16,998 nucleotides of DNA from the NCBI GenBank assembly GCA_964591105.1, contig CAZPZR010000040.1, positions 1-16,998 of the forward strand, written 5' to 3'. Origin of the DNA: CAZPZR01 sp964591105 (GTDB taxonomy: Bacteria; Bacillota; Clostridia; Lachnospirales; Lachnospiraceae). The notes under the pieces are model-generated. The model searched no databases. It was not told where the DNA came from and saw only the letters and a program-made list of their open reading frames with translations. The position numbers and the translations under genes are program-made. Of this stretch, positions 6,417-14,165 are shown in pieces (the first letter of the stretch is position 1; every line of letters starts with the position of its first letter).

Positions 6417-7586
6417 ATGTTGGAACATTTAAAGACAAAATTCCAAGAACTTTACGGAACTACCGACAACACACGCACATATTTTGCACCGGGACGCGTT
6501 AATCTTATTGGCGAGCACACCGATTATAATGGTGGTCATGTCTTCCCTTGTGCACTTACTCTTGGAACTTACGCGGTCGTGCGTAACCGAGAAGACCGTG
6601 TTCTTCGTTTTTATTCCATGAATTTTGATGAACTTGGAGTCATTGAAACTTCTTTGGATGAACTTATCCCAAATGAAGCAGCCGGTTGGACGAATTATCC
6701 CAAAGGAGTCTTCTGGGCTTTTGAAAAACGTGGATATTCTTTGACTCATGGACTGGATATTGCAATCTACGGTGATATTCCAAATGGTTCTGGTCTCTCT
6801 TCCTCAGCTTCTCTGGAAGTATTAACCGGTCTTATCTTGAAAGATACGTTTCATTTTGATACACTTTCTATGGTTGATCTTGCACAGATTGGACAAGATT
6901 CCGAGAACACTTTCAATGGTTGTAATTGTGGAATCATGGATCAATTTGCAAGTGCCATGGGGAAAAAGGATCATGCAATCTTTCTCGATACCAACACGTT
7001 ACATTATGAATATGCACCTGTCCTGTTAAATGATGCAAAAATTGTAATCACTAACAGTAAGGTCAAGCACAGTCTTGTGGATTCTGCCTACAATGATAGA
7101 CGAAATGAGTGTGAACTTGCCTTAAAGGAACTGCAGACTGTTCTTCCTGTTCAAACACTTGGAGAACTTAACATCGAAGCCTTTGAAGCTCATAAGTCTG
7201 CAATACAATCTCCGGTACGCCAAAGACGCGCCAAGCATGCAGTCTATGAAAATCAGCGTACCATTCAAGCCGTACAAGCTTTGAAATCCGGCGATTTATC
7301 ACTCTTCGGTGCTCTGATGAATGAATCACATGCTTCCCTTCGGGATGACTATGAAGTTTCTTGTCCAGAGATTGATTTTCTCGTTGCACAGGCACAGGCG
7401 ATTTCTAGTGTCATCGGTTCACGAATCACTGGCGGTGGTTTCGGCGGATGCACAGTCAGCATTGTAGAAAATGATGTTGTAGAGACATTTGTTTCTAAAA
7501 TTGGTGCGAGCTATTTGGAAGCTTTCGGCCACGAAGCAGAGTTTTATATAGTAGATATCGGTGATGGTGCAAGATTATTATCCTAG
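6417..7586 (+). CDS. galK: Galactokinase
   Basis: Phosphorylates alpha-D-galactose at C1 using ATP, the entry step of the Leloir pathway. 389 residues, the usual length, in the GHMP kinase family. The signature APGRVNLIGEHTDYNGG is at 24-40, the ATP loop PNGSGLSSSASLEV at 122-135, the catalytic aspartate region GIMDQFASA near Asp175, and GGGFGGC at 339-345. A double purine-rich site AAGGAAAGGA lies 11 bases before the ATG, slightly far. galT follows after 25 bases with its own ribosome site, forming a two-gene operon. The upstream palindrome and the divergent AraC-type gene suggest sugar-responsive control. Confidence 0.97.
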   Translation: MLEHLKTKFQELYGTTDNTRTYFAPGRVNLIGEHTDYNGGHVFPCALTLGTYAVVRNREDRVLRFYSMNFDELGVIETSLDELIPNEAAGWTNYPKGVFWAFEKRGYSLTHGLDIAIYGDIPNGSGLSSSASLEVLTGLILKDTFHFDTLSMVDLAQIGQDSENTFNGCNCGIMDQFASAMGKKDHAIFLDTNTLHYEYAPVLLNDAKIVITNSKVKHSLVDSAYNDRRNECELALKELQTVLPVQTLGELNIEAFEAHKSAIQSPVRQRRAKHAVYENQRTIQAVQALKSGDLSLFGALMNESHASLRDDYEVSCPEIDFLVAQAQAISSVIGSRITGGGFGGCTVSIVENDVVETFVSKIGASYLEAFGHEAEFYIVDIGDGARLLS

Positions 7587-7611
7587 TTTTATGTAGAAAG
7601 GGACGAACAAA

Positions 7612-9102
7612 ATGTTATTTGAAAACATAAAAAAATTAGTAGAATATGGGGTTCAGACCGGTCTTACACCAGCCTGCGAACGCATTTATGCAACCAACCT
7701 TCTTCTGGATGTATTTGCAGAGGATAATTATGAAGATGTGGAGATTGATTGTACAGATATTGTTCTGGAAGATGTCTTGAAAGCACTTTTGAACGAAGCC
7801 GTTGCCCGCGGTCTCATCGAAGACAGTATTGTTTACCGTGATTTATTTGACACCAAACTCATGAACTGTCTCATGCCAAGACCTGCACAGGTTCAAAAAA
7901 CTTTCGAAGAAAAGTATGCAGTTTCTCCTATGGAAGCGACAAATTATTATTATAAACTCAGTCAGGACAGCGACTACATTCGTCGCTATCGCGTGAAAAA
8001 AGATTTAAAATGGAAAGTGGCTTCTCCATACGGAGACATTGATATTACTGTCAACTTATCAAAGCCTGAGAAAGATCCAAAGGCAATCGCTGCTGCCAAA
8101 CTTGCAAAAGCAAGCAGCTATCCAAAATGTCTGCTTTGCGTAGAAAATGAGGGATATGCCGGACGTGTAAATCACCCAGCCAGATACAATCATCGTATCA
8201 TGCCAATCACGATTAATGCGCAGAACTGGGGATTCCAGTATTCTCCATACGTATACTATAACGAGCATTGTATCGTTTTCAATGGCCAGCATACACCTAT
8301 GAAAATCGAGCGCGATACTTTTGTAAAGCTTTTTGACTTTATAAAATTATTCCCGCATTATTTCCTTGGTTCTAACGCTGACCTTCCAATTGTTGGCGGT
8401 TCCATCTTGAGCCACGACCATTTCCAAGGCGGAAATTATACTTTCGCTATGGCTAAAGCACCAATGGAAAAAATGGTACAGATTCCTGGTTATGAAGACG
8501 TAGAAGCTGGTATCGTAAAATGGCCACTTTCTGTTCTTCGAATCCGTCACAAAGATTCTAACCGCTTGGTAGAACTTGCAGACCATATTTTGCAGTGTTG
8601 GAGAACTTATACCGACGAGTCTGCATTCATCTATGCTGAGACAGATGGCGAGCCACACAATACAATTACACCGATTGCACGAAAAGTTGATGATATGTAC
8701 GAATTAGATCTTGCACTTCGTAATAATATTACAACGGAAGAACATCCACTGGGTGTTTATCATCCACATGCCCAGTATCATAATATCAAAAAGGAAAACA
8801 TTGGATTGATTGAAGTTATGGGACTTGCAGTTCTTCCTTCCCGTTTGAAAGAAGAACTAGAACTTCTCGCCCAGTACATTGTAGATGGAAAAGACATCTC
8901 TTCCTGTGAAAAGATAGAAAAACACGCTAGCTGGGTTGCATCTTTCCTTCCAAAATACGATTCTGTCACTTCTGAGAATGTCATGGATACTCTCAAAGAA
9001 GAAGTCGGAAAAGTATTCGTTGGGGTTCTCGAAGATGCTGGTGTATTTAAATGTACAAAAGACGGACGCGACGCGTTCCTTCGTTTTGTAGATAGTTTAT
9101 AA
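7612..9102 (+). CDS. galT: Galactose-1-phosphate uridylyltransferase, class II
   Basis: Exchanges UMP between UDP-glucose and galactose-1-phosphate in the Leloir pathway. The 496-residue length and N-terminal helical extension mark the Firmicutes class II form rather than the roughly 350-residue HPHPQ form. The active-site histidine region reads SHDHFQGG (267-274). PKCLLCVENEGYAGR (171-185) and a HPHAQYH motif near residue 386 are also seen. AAAGGGA lies 8 bases upstream of the ATG. It ends just before a strong terminator. galE, needed to recycle UDP-galactose, is not in this window and must be elsewhere. Confidence 0.96.
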   Translation: MLFENIKKLVEYGVQTGLTPACERIYATNLLLDVFAEDNYEDVEIDCTDIVLEDVLKALLNEAVARGLIEDSIVYRDLFDTKLMNCLMPRPAQVQKTFEEKYAVSPMEATNYYYKLSQDSDYIRRYRVKKDLKWKVASPYGDIDITVNLSKPEKDPKAIAAAKLAKASSYPKCLLCVENEGYAGRVNHPARYNHRIMPITINAQNWGFQYSPYVYYNEHCIVFNGQHTPMKIERDTFVKLFDFIKLFPHYFLGSNADLPIVGGSILSHDHFQGGNYTFAMAKAPMEKMVQIPGYEDVEAGIVKWPLSVLRIRHKDSNRLVELADHILQCWRTYTDESAFIYAETDGEPHNTITPIARKVDDMYELDLALRNNITTEEHPLGVYHPHAQYHNIKKENIGLIEVMGLAVLPSRLKEELELLAQYIVDGKDISSCEKIEKHASWVASFLPKYDSVTSENVMDTLKEEVGKVFVGVLEDAGVFKCTKDGRDAFLRFVDSL

Positions 9103-9107
9103 TATTA

Positions 9108-9139
9108 CAGGGGCATATCAATGATATGCCCCTGCTTTT
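9108..9139 (+). terminator. galK-galT operon terminator
   Basis: CAGGGGCATATCA and TGATATGCCCCTG are perfect 13-base arms around a single A (loop of 3-5 in practice), followed by CTTTT. It begins 6 bases after the galT stop codon. Its T tract touches the end of the convergent small gene. Confidence 0.92.
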
Positions 9140-9353
9140 ATCTCATTAAATACTTGTATTTCCTCATTTGCGCATAAACGATCGTTTCCACCCTGTTACG
9201 TACTTCTATAGAATATGGTGTTGCTTTATCAAGCAGTTCTTTCACGTCTGCTTTTGTAAATTCAAAATTCAGATTTGTTTTGTAGAGTGTTTCTGAAATA
9301 TCTAATTGCTCTTCAAATTCTTCACATATCGTCTTTTGAAGATTGTCTGTCAT
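9138..9353 (-). CDS. Small unidentified protein, possibly frameshifted
   Basis: 71 residues, charged, predicted mostly helical, with no domain I recognise; the basic tail is YAQMRKYKYLMR. The ATG at 9353 has no ribosome site. A better start lies at 9387: it is 4 bases past the HTH gene's stop, with GAGAGG at ideal distance inside that gene's last codons. From there the frame gives only 21 codons (MVELFEQNIKTNDRQSSKDDM) before TGA. Removing one A from the AAAA run near 9333 would join both frames into one protein of about 82 residues. So this is either a recent frameshift, a sequencing error or a weakly translated gene. It is probably co-transcribed with the HTH gene. Confidence 0.5.
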   Translation of the reverse strand: MTDNLQKTICEEFEEQLDISETLYKTNLNFEFTKADVKELLDKATPYSIEVRNRVETIVYAQMRKYKYLMR

Positions 9354-9391
9354 TTGTTTTTATATTCTGTTCAAAAAGTTCTACCATCCTG

Positions 9392-9940
9392 TTACCTCTC
9401 AATCTGAATCCAAAAATGATCCTCAGCCATTCTTCCCTCTGTCTTCTCAATAATTAAAAGTGGATCGTAAAATGGAATACCCAAATCTCTCAAAATTAGT
9501 TTCATCTTGTCTCTGCTTGCCGGGAAGCATCTTGATTCCAAAAATTCTTCATACATTTGATAATTAGGATGGCTTTCCTTTCCAAATGCACAGAACATCA
9601 GATTGTCTGTATAATTCTTTATCTTAACAACTTTTTTCAATTCATCCACATCAATGAGCGTGCAAACCTTTTCTTTATACATGTACCATAAGCGAAGTGG
9701 CATTTCTTTCTCTGGTACACGCATCTTTTCCACATATTCCGGGCATTCTAACAACATCTTTAACAAAAGAACTACAGGACCTGTAATTGGTTCTTTACTC
9801 CGTTCCCATCTTTCAACAGTAGGTTTAGAACTATTAATAAATTCTGCAAATTCTTTCTGTGTAAGTTTTAGTTCTTTCCGAATTTCTTTTATTTCTTTTG
9901 CTGTTATACTGCTTGGTGTAATAAACAACCTACGTTTCAT
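9392..9940 (-). CDS. MqsA-type helix-turn-helix protein with HipA-like tail
   Basis: 182 residues. Residues 13-63 (AKEIKEIRKELKLTQKEFAE, then SKPTVERWERSKEPITGP) form an XRE-class HTH of the MqsA/HigA antitoxin style, where TVERWERG-like and GP..LLL are typical. Residues 130-180 (FLESRCFPASRDKMKLIL, then YDPLLIIEKTEGRMAEDHFW) resemble the R.fP..R....lL..lGl...D...i..kt.G....D.fWi pattern I associate with HipA-like proteins; this likeness is from memory. AGGGGG lies 6 bases before the ATG. It is likely autoregulated, since its promoter lies inside a long inverted repeat. It could be an antitoxin-like regulator with the small downstream gene as partner, but no toxin fold is recognisable. Confidence 0.75.
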   Translation of the reverse strand: MKRRLFITPSSITAKEIKEIRKELKLTQKEFAEFINSSKPTVERWERSKEPITGPVVLLLKMLLECPEYVEKMRVPEKEMPLRLWYMYKEKVCTLIDVDELKKVVKIKNYTDNLMFCAFGKESHPNYQMYEEFLESRCFPASRDKMKLILRDLGIPFYDPLLIIEKTEGRMAEDHFWIQIER

Positions 9941-9987
9941 GCGAATCCCCCTCTGCTTCTCTAATAAATATTCAATGTCTTTTCTTT

Positions 9988-10016
9988 ATTAAACCATTAT
10001 TTTAATTGTTTTTCAA
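9988..10016 (-). promoter_or_regulatory. Promoter of the HTH gene inside the inverted repeat
   Basis: Minus-strand TTGAAA (10016-10011), a 17-base spacer and TTTAAT (9993-9988), each 5 of 6 to consensus. The spacer lies wholly in the left arm of the 22-bp inverted repeat and the -35 box straddles its loop, so a dimer bound to the repeat would cover this promoter. Confidence 0.65.
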
Positions 10017-10043
10017 GCCATAAAACAATTAAAATAATGGTTT
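9991..10043. repeat. 22-bp perfect inverted repeat, 9-base spacer
   Basis: Arms 9991-10012 and 10022-10043 are perfect reverse complements (left arm begins AAACCATTATTTTAATTG). The loop is 10013-10021, and seven T's start in the right arm and run to 10047. An AT-rich stem this long is unlikely by chance. Readings: an operator for the adjacent HTH protein (favoured, as it covers the promoter), a plus-strand terminator, or the ends of a degraded small mobile element. No direct target repeat is seen around it. Confidence 0.9.
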
Positions 10044-10047
10044 TTTT

Positions 10048-10084
10048 AAAAATAGAGGGTGCTTTCTACACCCCCACCTATTTT
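10048..10084 (-). terminator. Possible terminator after the gene remnant
   Basis: AAAATAG...CTATTTT plus inner GGGTG/CACCC around a 7-base loop, with an asymmetric interior bulge, then T's on the minus strand (a shorter T-rich run also exists on the plus strand). It lies 7 bases past the stop of the remnant frame at 10091. Confidence 0.45.
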
Positions 10085-10090
10085 CATTTT

Positions 10091-10246
10091 TTATAACAAG
10101 GAATGAATGACTCCATCCCGACATTGATTTGGCGTAATCATGTAAGGTATATTCTTCGAGTCCATCATATTATGGGATTCTAAAAATCCTGTCGGATCGA
10201 CAGCACGTAAAATGCAGGCAATATCGAAAAAAAGCGTCAGACCCAT
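10091..10246 (-). pseudogene. Probable 3' remnant of an unknown gene
   Basis: A minus-strand frame of 51 codons ends at 10091. Its body reads protein-like (FDIACILRAVDPTGFLESHN, then MDSKNIPYMITPNQCRDGV), but there is no ribosome site at its only upstream ATG and its first codons run through the helicase terminator hairpin. It is followed by a terminator-like hairpin. The simplest reading is the 3' end of a gene whose front was lost when the helicase region was joined to it. I do not recognise the family. The frame could also be chance, since it is short. Confidence 0.35.
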
Positions 10247-10272
10247 ACATTCTTGTATCGTCTGACGCTTTT
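10227..10272 (-). terminator. Helicase gene terminator
   Basis: AAAAGCGTCAGAC and GTCTGACGCTTTT form a perfect 13-bp stem on the minus strand, with an inner ATACA/TGTAT pairing in the loop, ending in seven T's (A's at 10227-10233). It begins 6 bases past the helicase stop codon. Confidence 0.93.
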
Positions 10273-10278
10273 GTCTCT

Positions 10279-12452
10279 TTAATTTTCGTATACATACAGT
10301 TCATGAAGCGCTCTCGTTGCACAAATATACTGAAACTGCTGATAAAATGCGTTTTCTTTCTCCCCGCCAAGGATAAATACCTGGTCAAATTCCAACCCTT
10401 TTGCCATATAAAATGTGGTAACAGTCAATCCATTTTTGAATAATGAACTATCTCGGTCAATGTAGGAAACATCCTCTCGCACTTCTTTCAATGCCAGATA
10501 AATCTCCCAGGCTTCACTCTCTGTCATTGTCAAAATCGCTGCTGTTTCATACTCATCTTCTGCAAGTTTTACATGTTCCAAAACTTGTTTCAGCATTTCT
10601 TCCCGAGAAATTTTCTCAACAACTACCTCTTTCCCGTGACGTCCGATGTATTCAATTCCTGTTACATTTGACACTTTTTCGGCATATTGTGCAATTTCTT
10701 CTGTATTTCGATAACTCTTATTCATCTCAATCTTGCGCACATTTTTGCCAAAGATTTTTGGAAGAAATTTCAGCACATCCTGCATTTTTTCATCTACCGT
10801 CTGTGCTCGGTCTCCGAGAATTGTCATGTTGCATTTGAACAACATCTGAATAATTATATACTGAAGATAAGAGTAATCCTGCATCTCATCAATTACAAGA
10901 TGACGAATTTTCTTCTTTTCTGCTCCAGCTAAAAGACGGTATTTAAAATACAAAATAGGATATACATCTTCGTATGGCAGCACTCGTTTTTCTGGCGCAA
11001 TCTCCGGAAGTGTTTCCCAACCATTTTCCTCCAGAAACCAGTTGTAAATTTCATATACATCCTTCGTAACATACATCTTGTCAAATTTTTCCTGAATTAA
11101 GAGTAGTTCTTCCTCAGAAAGATTTCTTCCGTACAAAGTCTCATATTCATCAACAAAATACTCCTGAATTGCCTCCATTCTGGAAAGAATCGGTTTGTTC
11201 ATATGTTTATAATAGAAAAATTCCAGGATTTCATCTGCGCTCTTTTGAAATCCCTTATAAGAAACATCTCGGAAATCTACTAAGCGGTCTTCCAGTTCAA
11301 TCATAAAGCCTTCTACCGCCTCTAAAAATTCTTTTGACTGCTTCCACTGGAATCTGCGTTCATCTTCTTTGCTTACCCCTGCAATTCGTCTTTCAATCTG
11401 ATGGTAACGGTCTTCGCAGTCTGACGCAATTCCCTTTAATTCCTTATAGGCAAATAAGTCCAAACTCATTTCCTGAATATTCTCTTCCCCAAGTTCTGGG
11501 AGAATATGCGAAATATAGTCCGAAAATACTCCATTTGGCGACAATACTAATACATTGGATGAGTTCAAATGTTGTCTGTCATGATACAGCAAATACGCAA
11601 TTCTATGCAGCGCAACAGACGTTTTTCCGCTTCCTGCTGCCCCCTGGATTGCCAGGATCTTATCCTTTGTATTTCGAATAATTGCATTCTGCTCCTTCTG
11701 AATTGTACGAACAATATTTTTCAACTGTGTATCACTATTTGCACCCAGTTCTTGTTTTAAAATATCATCGTCAATCTTCATATCACTTTCGAATTCATAC
11801 ACCATTTTCCCATGTCGGATCTTATACTGCCACTTGGATAAGATTTCTCCTTCCATGATTCCTCCTGGTGCTTCATAGCATGCTTCCCCTTTATCATAAT
11901 CATAGAATAAGCTGGACACTGGTGCACGCCAATCATAAATCAAAGGCACTTTTCCACGTTCTTCTGCGAAGTTGCCAATTCCAATATAAAAATTCTCTGG
12001 CTCGTCCTCTCCATCATAAACAAATTCCACGCTTCCAAAAAATGGAGAGTCCAGCATCTTTTTCAATCGATGTCTATACTTTTGATTCTCCACACTCGCA
12101 TTTACCTGCGTAAGAAGTGCCTGCTGATTATCAAAATTCTCATATCCATACTGGTCCATCTCTGTATAGTTTTNNNNNNNNNNNNNNNNNNNNNNNNNNN
12201 NNNNNNNNNNNNNNNNNNNNNNNNNNNNNNNNNNNNNNNNNNNNNNNNNNNNNNNNNNNNNNNNNNNNNNNNNGCCTGCTGATTATCAAAATTCTCATAT
12301 CCATACTGGTCCATCTCTGTATAGTTTTCCCAGTAATACTCATTCATATCAGCAATGTCTTTCTGCACATCCTGTATGGTCACATCCAGTTGCTGAATTC
12401 TCATCGTTAATTTCTCAATAATATCTATTAAAAATTCTGTTCCTTTACTCAT
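10279..12452 (-). CDS. helD: HelD-type superfamily 1 helicase (RNA polymerase-associated), interrupted by assembly gap
   Basis: Related to HelD, an ATP-driven SF1 protein that in Bacillus binds RNA polymerase and helps release it from stalled complexes. Collapsing the duplicated 55 bases and the 100 N's (155 in total) gives a clean 672-residue frame from ATG 12452 (AGGGG 6 bases upstream). Domains: an N-terminal coiled-coil arm (about 1-50), the HelD hallmark YDWRAPV at 121-127, Walker A GAAGSGKTSVALHR at 219-232, Walker B LVIDEMQDYSYLQY at 467-480, and a C-terminal motif V/VI region ending YICATRALHELYVYEN. It is about 100 residues shorter than the Bacillus protein. Transcribed alone, with its own promoter and terminator. 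UvrD-like DNA repair helicase is the alternative, but YDWRAP argues for HelD. Confidence 0.92.
12119..12173. repeat. Left copy of 55-bp gap-flanking duplicate
   Basis: Identical base for base to 12274-12328. It is coding sequence of the helicase (encodes the region around MDQYGYENFDNQQ) and appears twice only because two contigs ending in the same 55 bases were joined with N's. It is not a biological repeat. Confidence 0.93.
12174..12273. other. Assembly gap of 100 N
   Basis: Exactly 100 N's, the customary length for a gap of unknown size. Both flanks are the same 55 bases, so the real distance is most likely minus 55: the contigs overlap. Protein fragments called across it (frames starting near 12070, 12102 and 12117) are artefacts. 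Confidence 0.95.
12274..12328. repeat. Right copy of 55-bp gap-flanking duplicate
   Basis: Second copy of the overlap described at 12119-12173. It joins directly to the N-terminal part of the helicase gene (12329-12452). Confidence 0.93.
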
Positions 12453-12484
12453 GGCTTTCCCCTATAAATATAATTTAGCTACCT

Positions 12485-12493
12485 ATTATAACA
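12485..12493 (-). promoter_or_regulatory. Helicase gene extended -10 promoter
   Basis: TGT-TATAAT on the minus strand (12493-12485), about 33 bases before the ATG. No convincing -35 box; extended -10 boxes can work without one. Confidence 0.55.
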
Positions 12494-12609
12494 CTTTTTT
12501 TATAAATTTTCCGTTAAGAATCTAAAAAAATACATTCTAATATTTACCCGTTTTCTCGCAGTATGTTAAAATATGATTACATTTCTCGAAAGGACTGATA
12601 TTTCATTTC

Positions 12610-14142
12610 ATGAATTTCTATCAAACAAAACTCACAGAAAAATTTGAAGAGGCATTAAAAGCGGTACTTCCAATCATTGGAATCGTGTTGTTATTAAGTT
12701 TTACAATCGCTCCGCTTCCGCCTAGTATCTTACTATTATTTTTATTTGGCGGCGTGCTTCTCATCATAGGCATGATGTTCTTCACACTGGGGGCAGAACT
12801 TTCCATGACTCCTATGGGCGAAAAAATTGGAACCAAGATGGCTTCCTCACGAAATCTGGGAATTACATTATTCTTGTGTTTTCTTCTCGGATTTATCATC
12901 ACAATATCGGAACCCGATTTACAGGTACTCGCAGAACAAGTACCTTCTGTTCCGAACTCCACTCTGATCCTTGCAGTTGCTTGCGGAGTTGGATGTTTTC
13001 TCATGGTGGCTATGTTACGTATGCTTTTTTCAAAAGCACTTCCACCAATCTTAGTATGTTTTTATCTGATTGTATTCATTCTGGCATTTTTCGTTCCAGA
13101 AGATTTTCTCTCAGTAGCATTTGACTCCGGCGGTGTCACAACCGGACCTATGACCGTACCTTTCATTATGGCACTCGGTATTGGTTTCTCCGCAGTTCGA
13201 AGCGATAAACATGCAGAAAACGACAGTTTCGGTCTGGTTGCACTCTGCTCCATTGGACCAATCCTTGCAGTATTGATTCTGGGAATGTTGTACCATCCGG
13301 AAGATTCTGGGTACGCAGTTTCCGAGCTTCCTACCATTACAGATTCTGTCGAACTTTGGAAATGTTTTGCAAAAGGATTTCCGACATACGTCCATGAAAT
13401 CGCAATTTCATTGTTGCCAATCATCTTATTTTTTGTTGTATTCCAGATAATTGCTCTGCGTTTAAACAAAAAAACACTTTTAAAAATCGGTGTTGGTATC
13501 GTCTATACTTACGTTGGTCTTGTCCTTTTCCTTACAGGGGTAAATGTTGGATTTATGCCTGCTGGAAACTTACTTGGACAAATGCTTGCTGACCTTCCAT
13601 ACAACTGGATCATCATCCCGATTGGTATGTTGATTGGATATTTCATCGTAAAGGCAGAACCAGCTGTATACGTATTGATGGAACAAGTAGAAGAAATCAC
13701 TTCTGGAGCTATTTCTGGTAAGTCTATGGGACTTTGTCTCTCCCTTGGTGTTGCTGTTTCCGTTGGACTTGCCCTTACCCGTGTACTAACCGGTATTTCT
13801 ATCTTTTGGTACATTATTCCAGGATATGCCATTGCAATCATTCTTTCCTTCTTTGTGCCAAAGATCTTCACTGCCATTGCCTTTGACTCTGGTGGCGTAG
13901 CTTCTGGTCCAATGACCGCAACCTTCCTGCTTCCATTTGCAATGGGTGCTTGCCAGGCTGTCGGTGGAAATATTGTACGCGATGCCTTTGGTGTTGTTGC
14001 TATGGTTGCCATGACACCGCTAATCACATTACAGATTCTTGGTGCTGTATACAAATATCGCTCTAAGCACCTTGATATTCCAGAAACCGAACCTGAATCT
14101 TACCTTGATATCTGGGCGGATAATGATATCATTGAATTATAA
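12610..14142 (+). CDS. DUF1538 membrane protein with two internal repeats
   Basis: 510 residues, mostly membrane segments (about 12-14), function unknown; I recognise it as the DUF1538 family. It contains an internal duplication: SEPDLQVLAEQV (100-111) matches AEPAVYVLMEQV (349-360), and AFDSGGVTTGPMTVPF (170-185) matches AFDSGGVASGPMTATF (424-439), with 70-75 residues between EP and FDSGG in each half. Half-breaking FDSGG/GPMT elements in a duplicated membrane fold suggest a transporter. The soluble C-tail is acidic (PETEPESYLDIWADNDIIEL). The ribosome site AAAGGA lies 15 bases from the ATG, unusually far. The next gene, 23 bases on, encodes a tandem PII-like protein, suggesting AmtB-GlnK-like control of transport. 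Confidence 0.88.
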   Translation: MNFYQTKLTEKFEEALKAVLPIIGIVLLLSFTIAPLPPSILLLFLFGGVLLIIGMMFFTLGAELSMTPMGEKIGTKMASSRNLGITLFLCFLLGFIITISEPDLQVLAEQVPSVPNSTLILAVACGVGCFLMVAMLRMLFSKALPPILVCFYLIVFILAFFVPEDFLSVAFDSGGVTTGPMTVPFIMALGIGFSAVRSDKHAENDSFGLVALCSIGPILAVLILGMLYHPEDSGYAVSELPTITDSVELWKCFAKGFPTYVHEIAISLLPIILFFVVFQIIALRLNKKTLLKIGVGIVYTYVGLVLFLTGVNVGFMPAGNLLGQMLADLPYNWIIIPIGMLIGYFIVKAEPAVYVLMEQVEEITSGAISGKSMGLCLSLGVAVSVGLALTRVLTGISIFWYIIPGYAIAIILSFFVPKIFTAIAFDSGGVASGPMTATFLLPFAMGACQAVGGNIVRDAFGVVAMVAMTPLITLQILGAVYKYRSKHLDIPETEPESYLDIWADNDIIEL

Positions 14143-14165
14143 TAAGTTGAAAAGAGGGACACTTT

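Noticed and set aside
9320..9387. Programmed frameshifting in the small gene
   Set aside because: The AAAA run is short and no stimulatory structure or internal ribosome site is evident; an indel is simpler.
12070..12410. Several short frames running through the N's
   Set aside because: They are made of undefined residues and out-of-frame helicase sequence created by the false gap.
13509..14054. Minus-strand frame of 181 codons inside the DUF1538 gene
   Set aside because: Shadow of a strongly supported membrane protein; no start signals and no recognisable motif.
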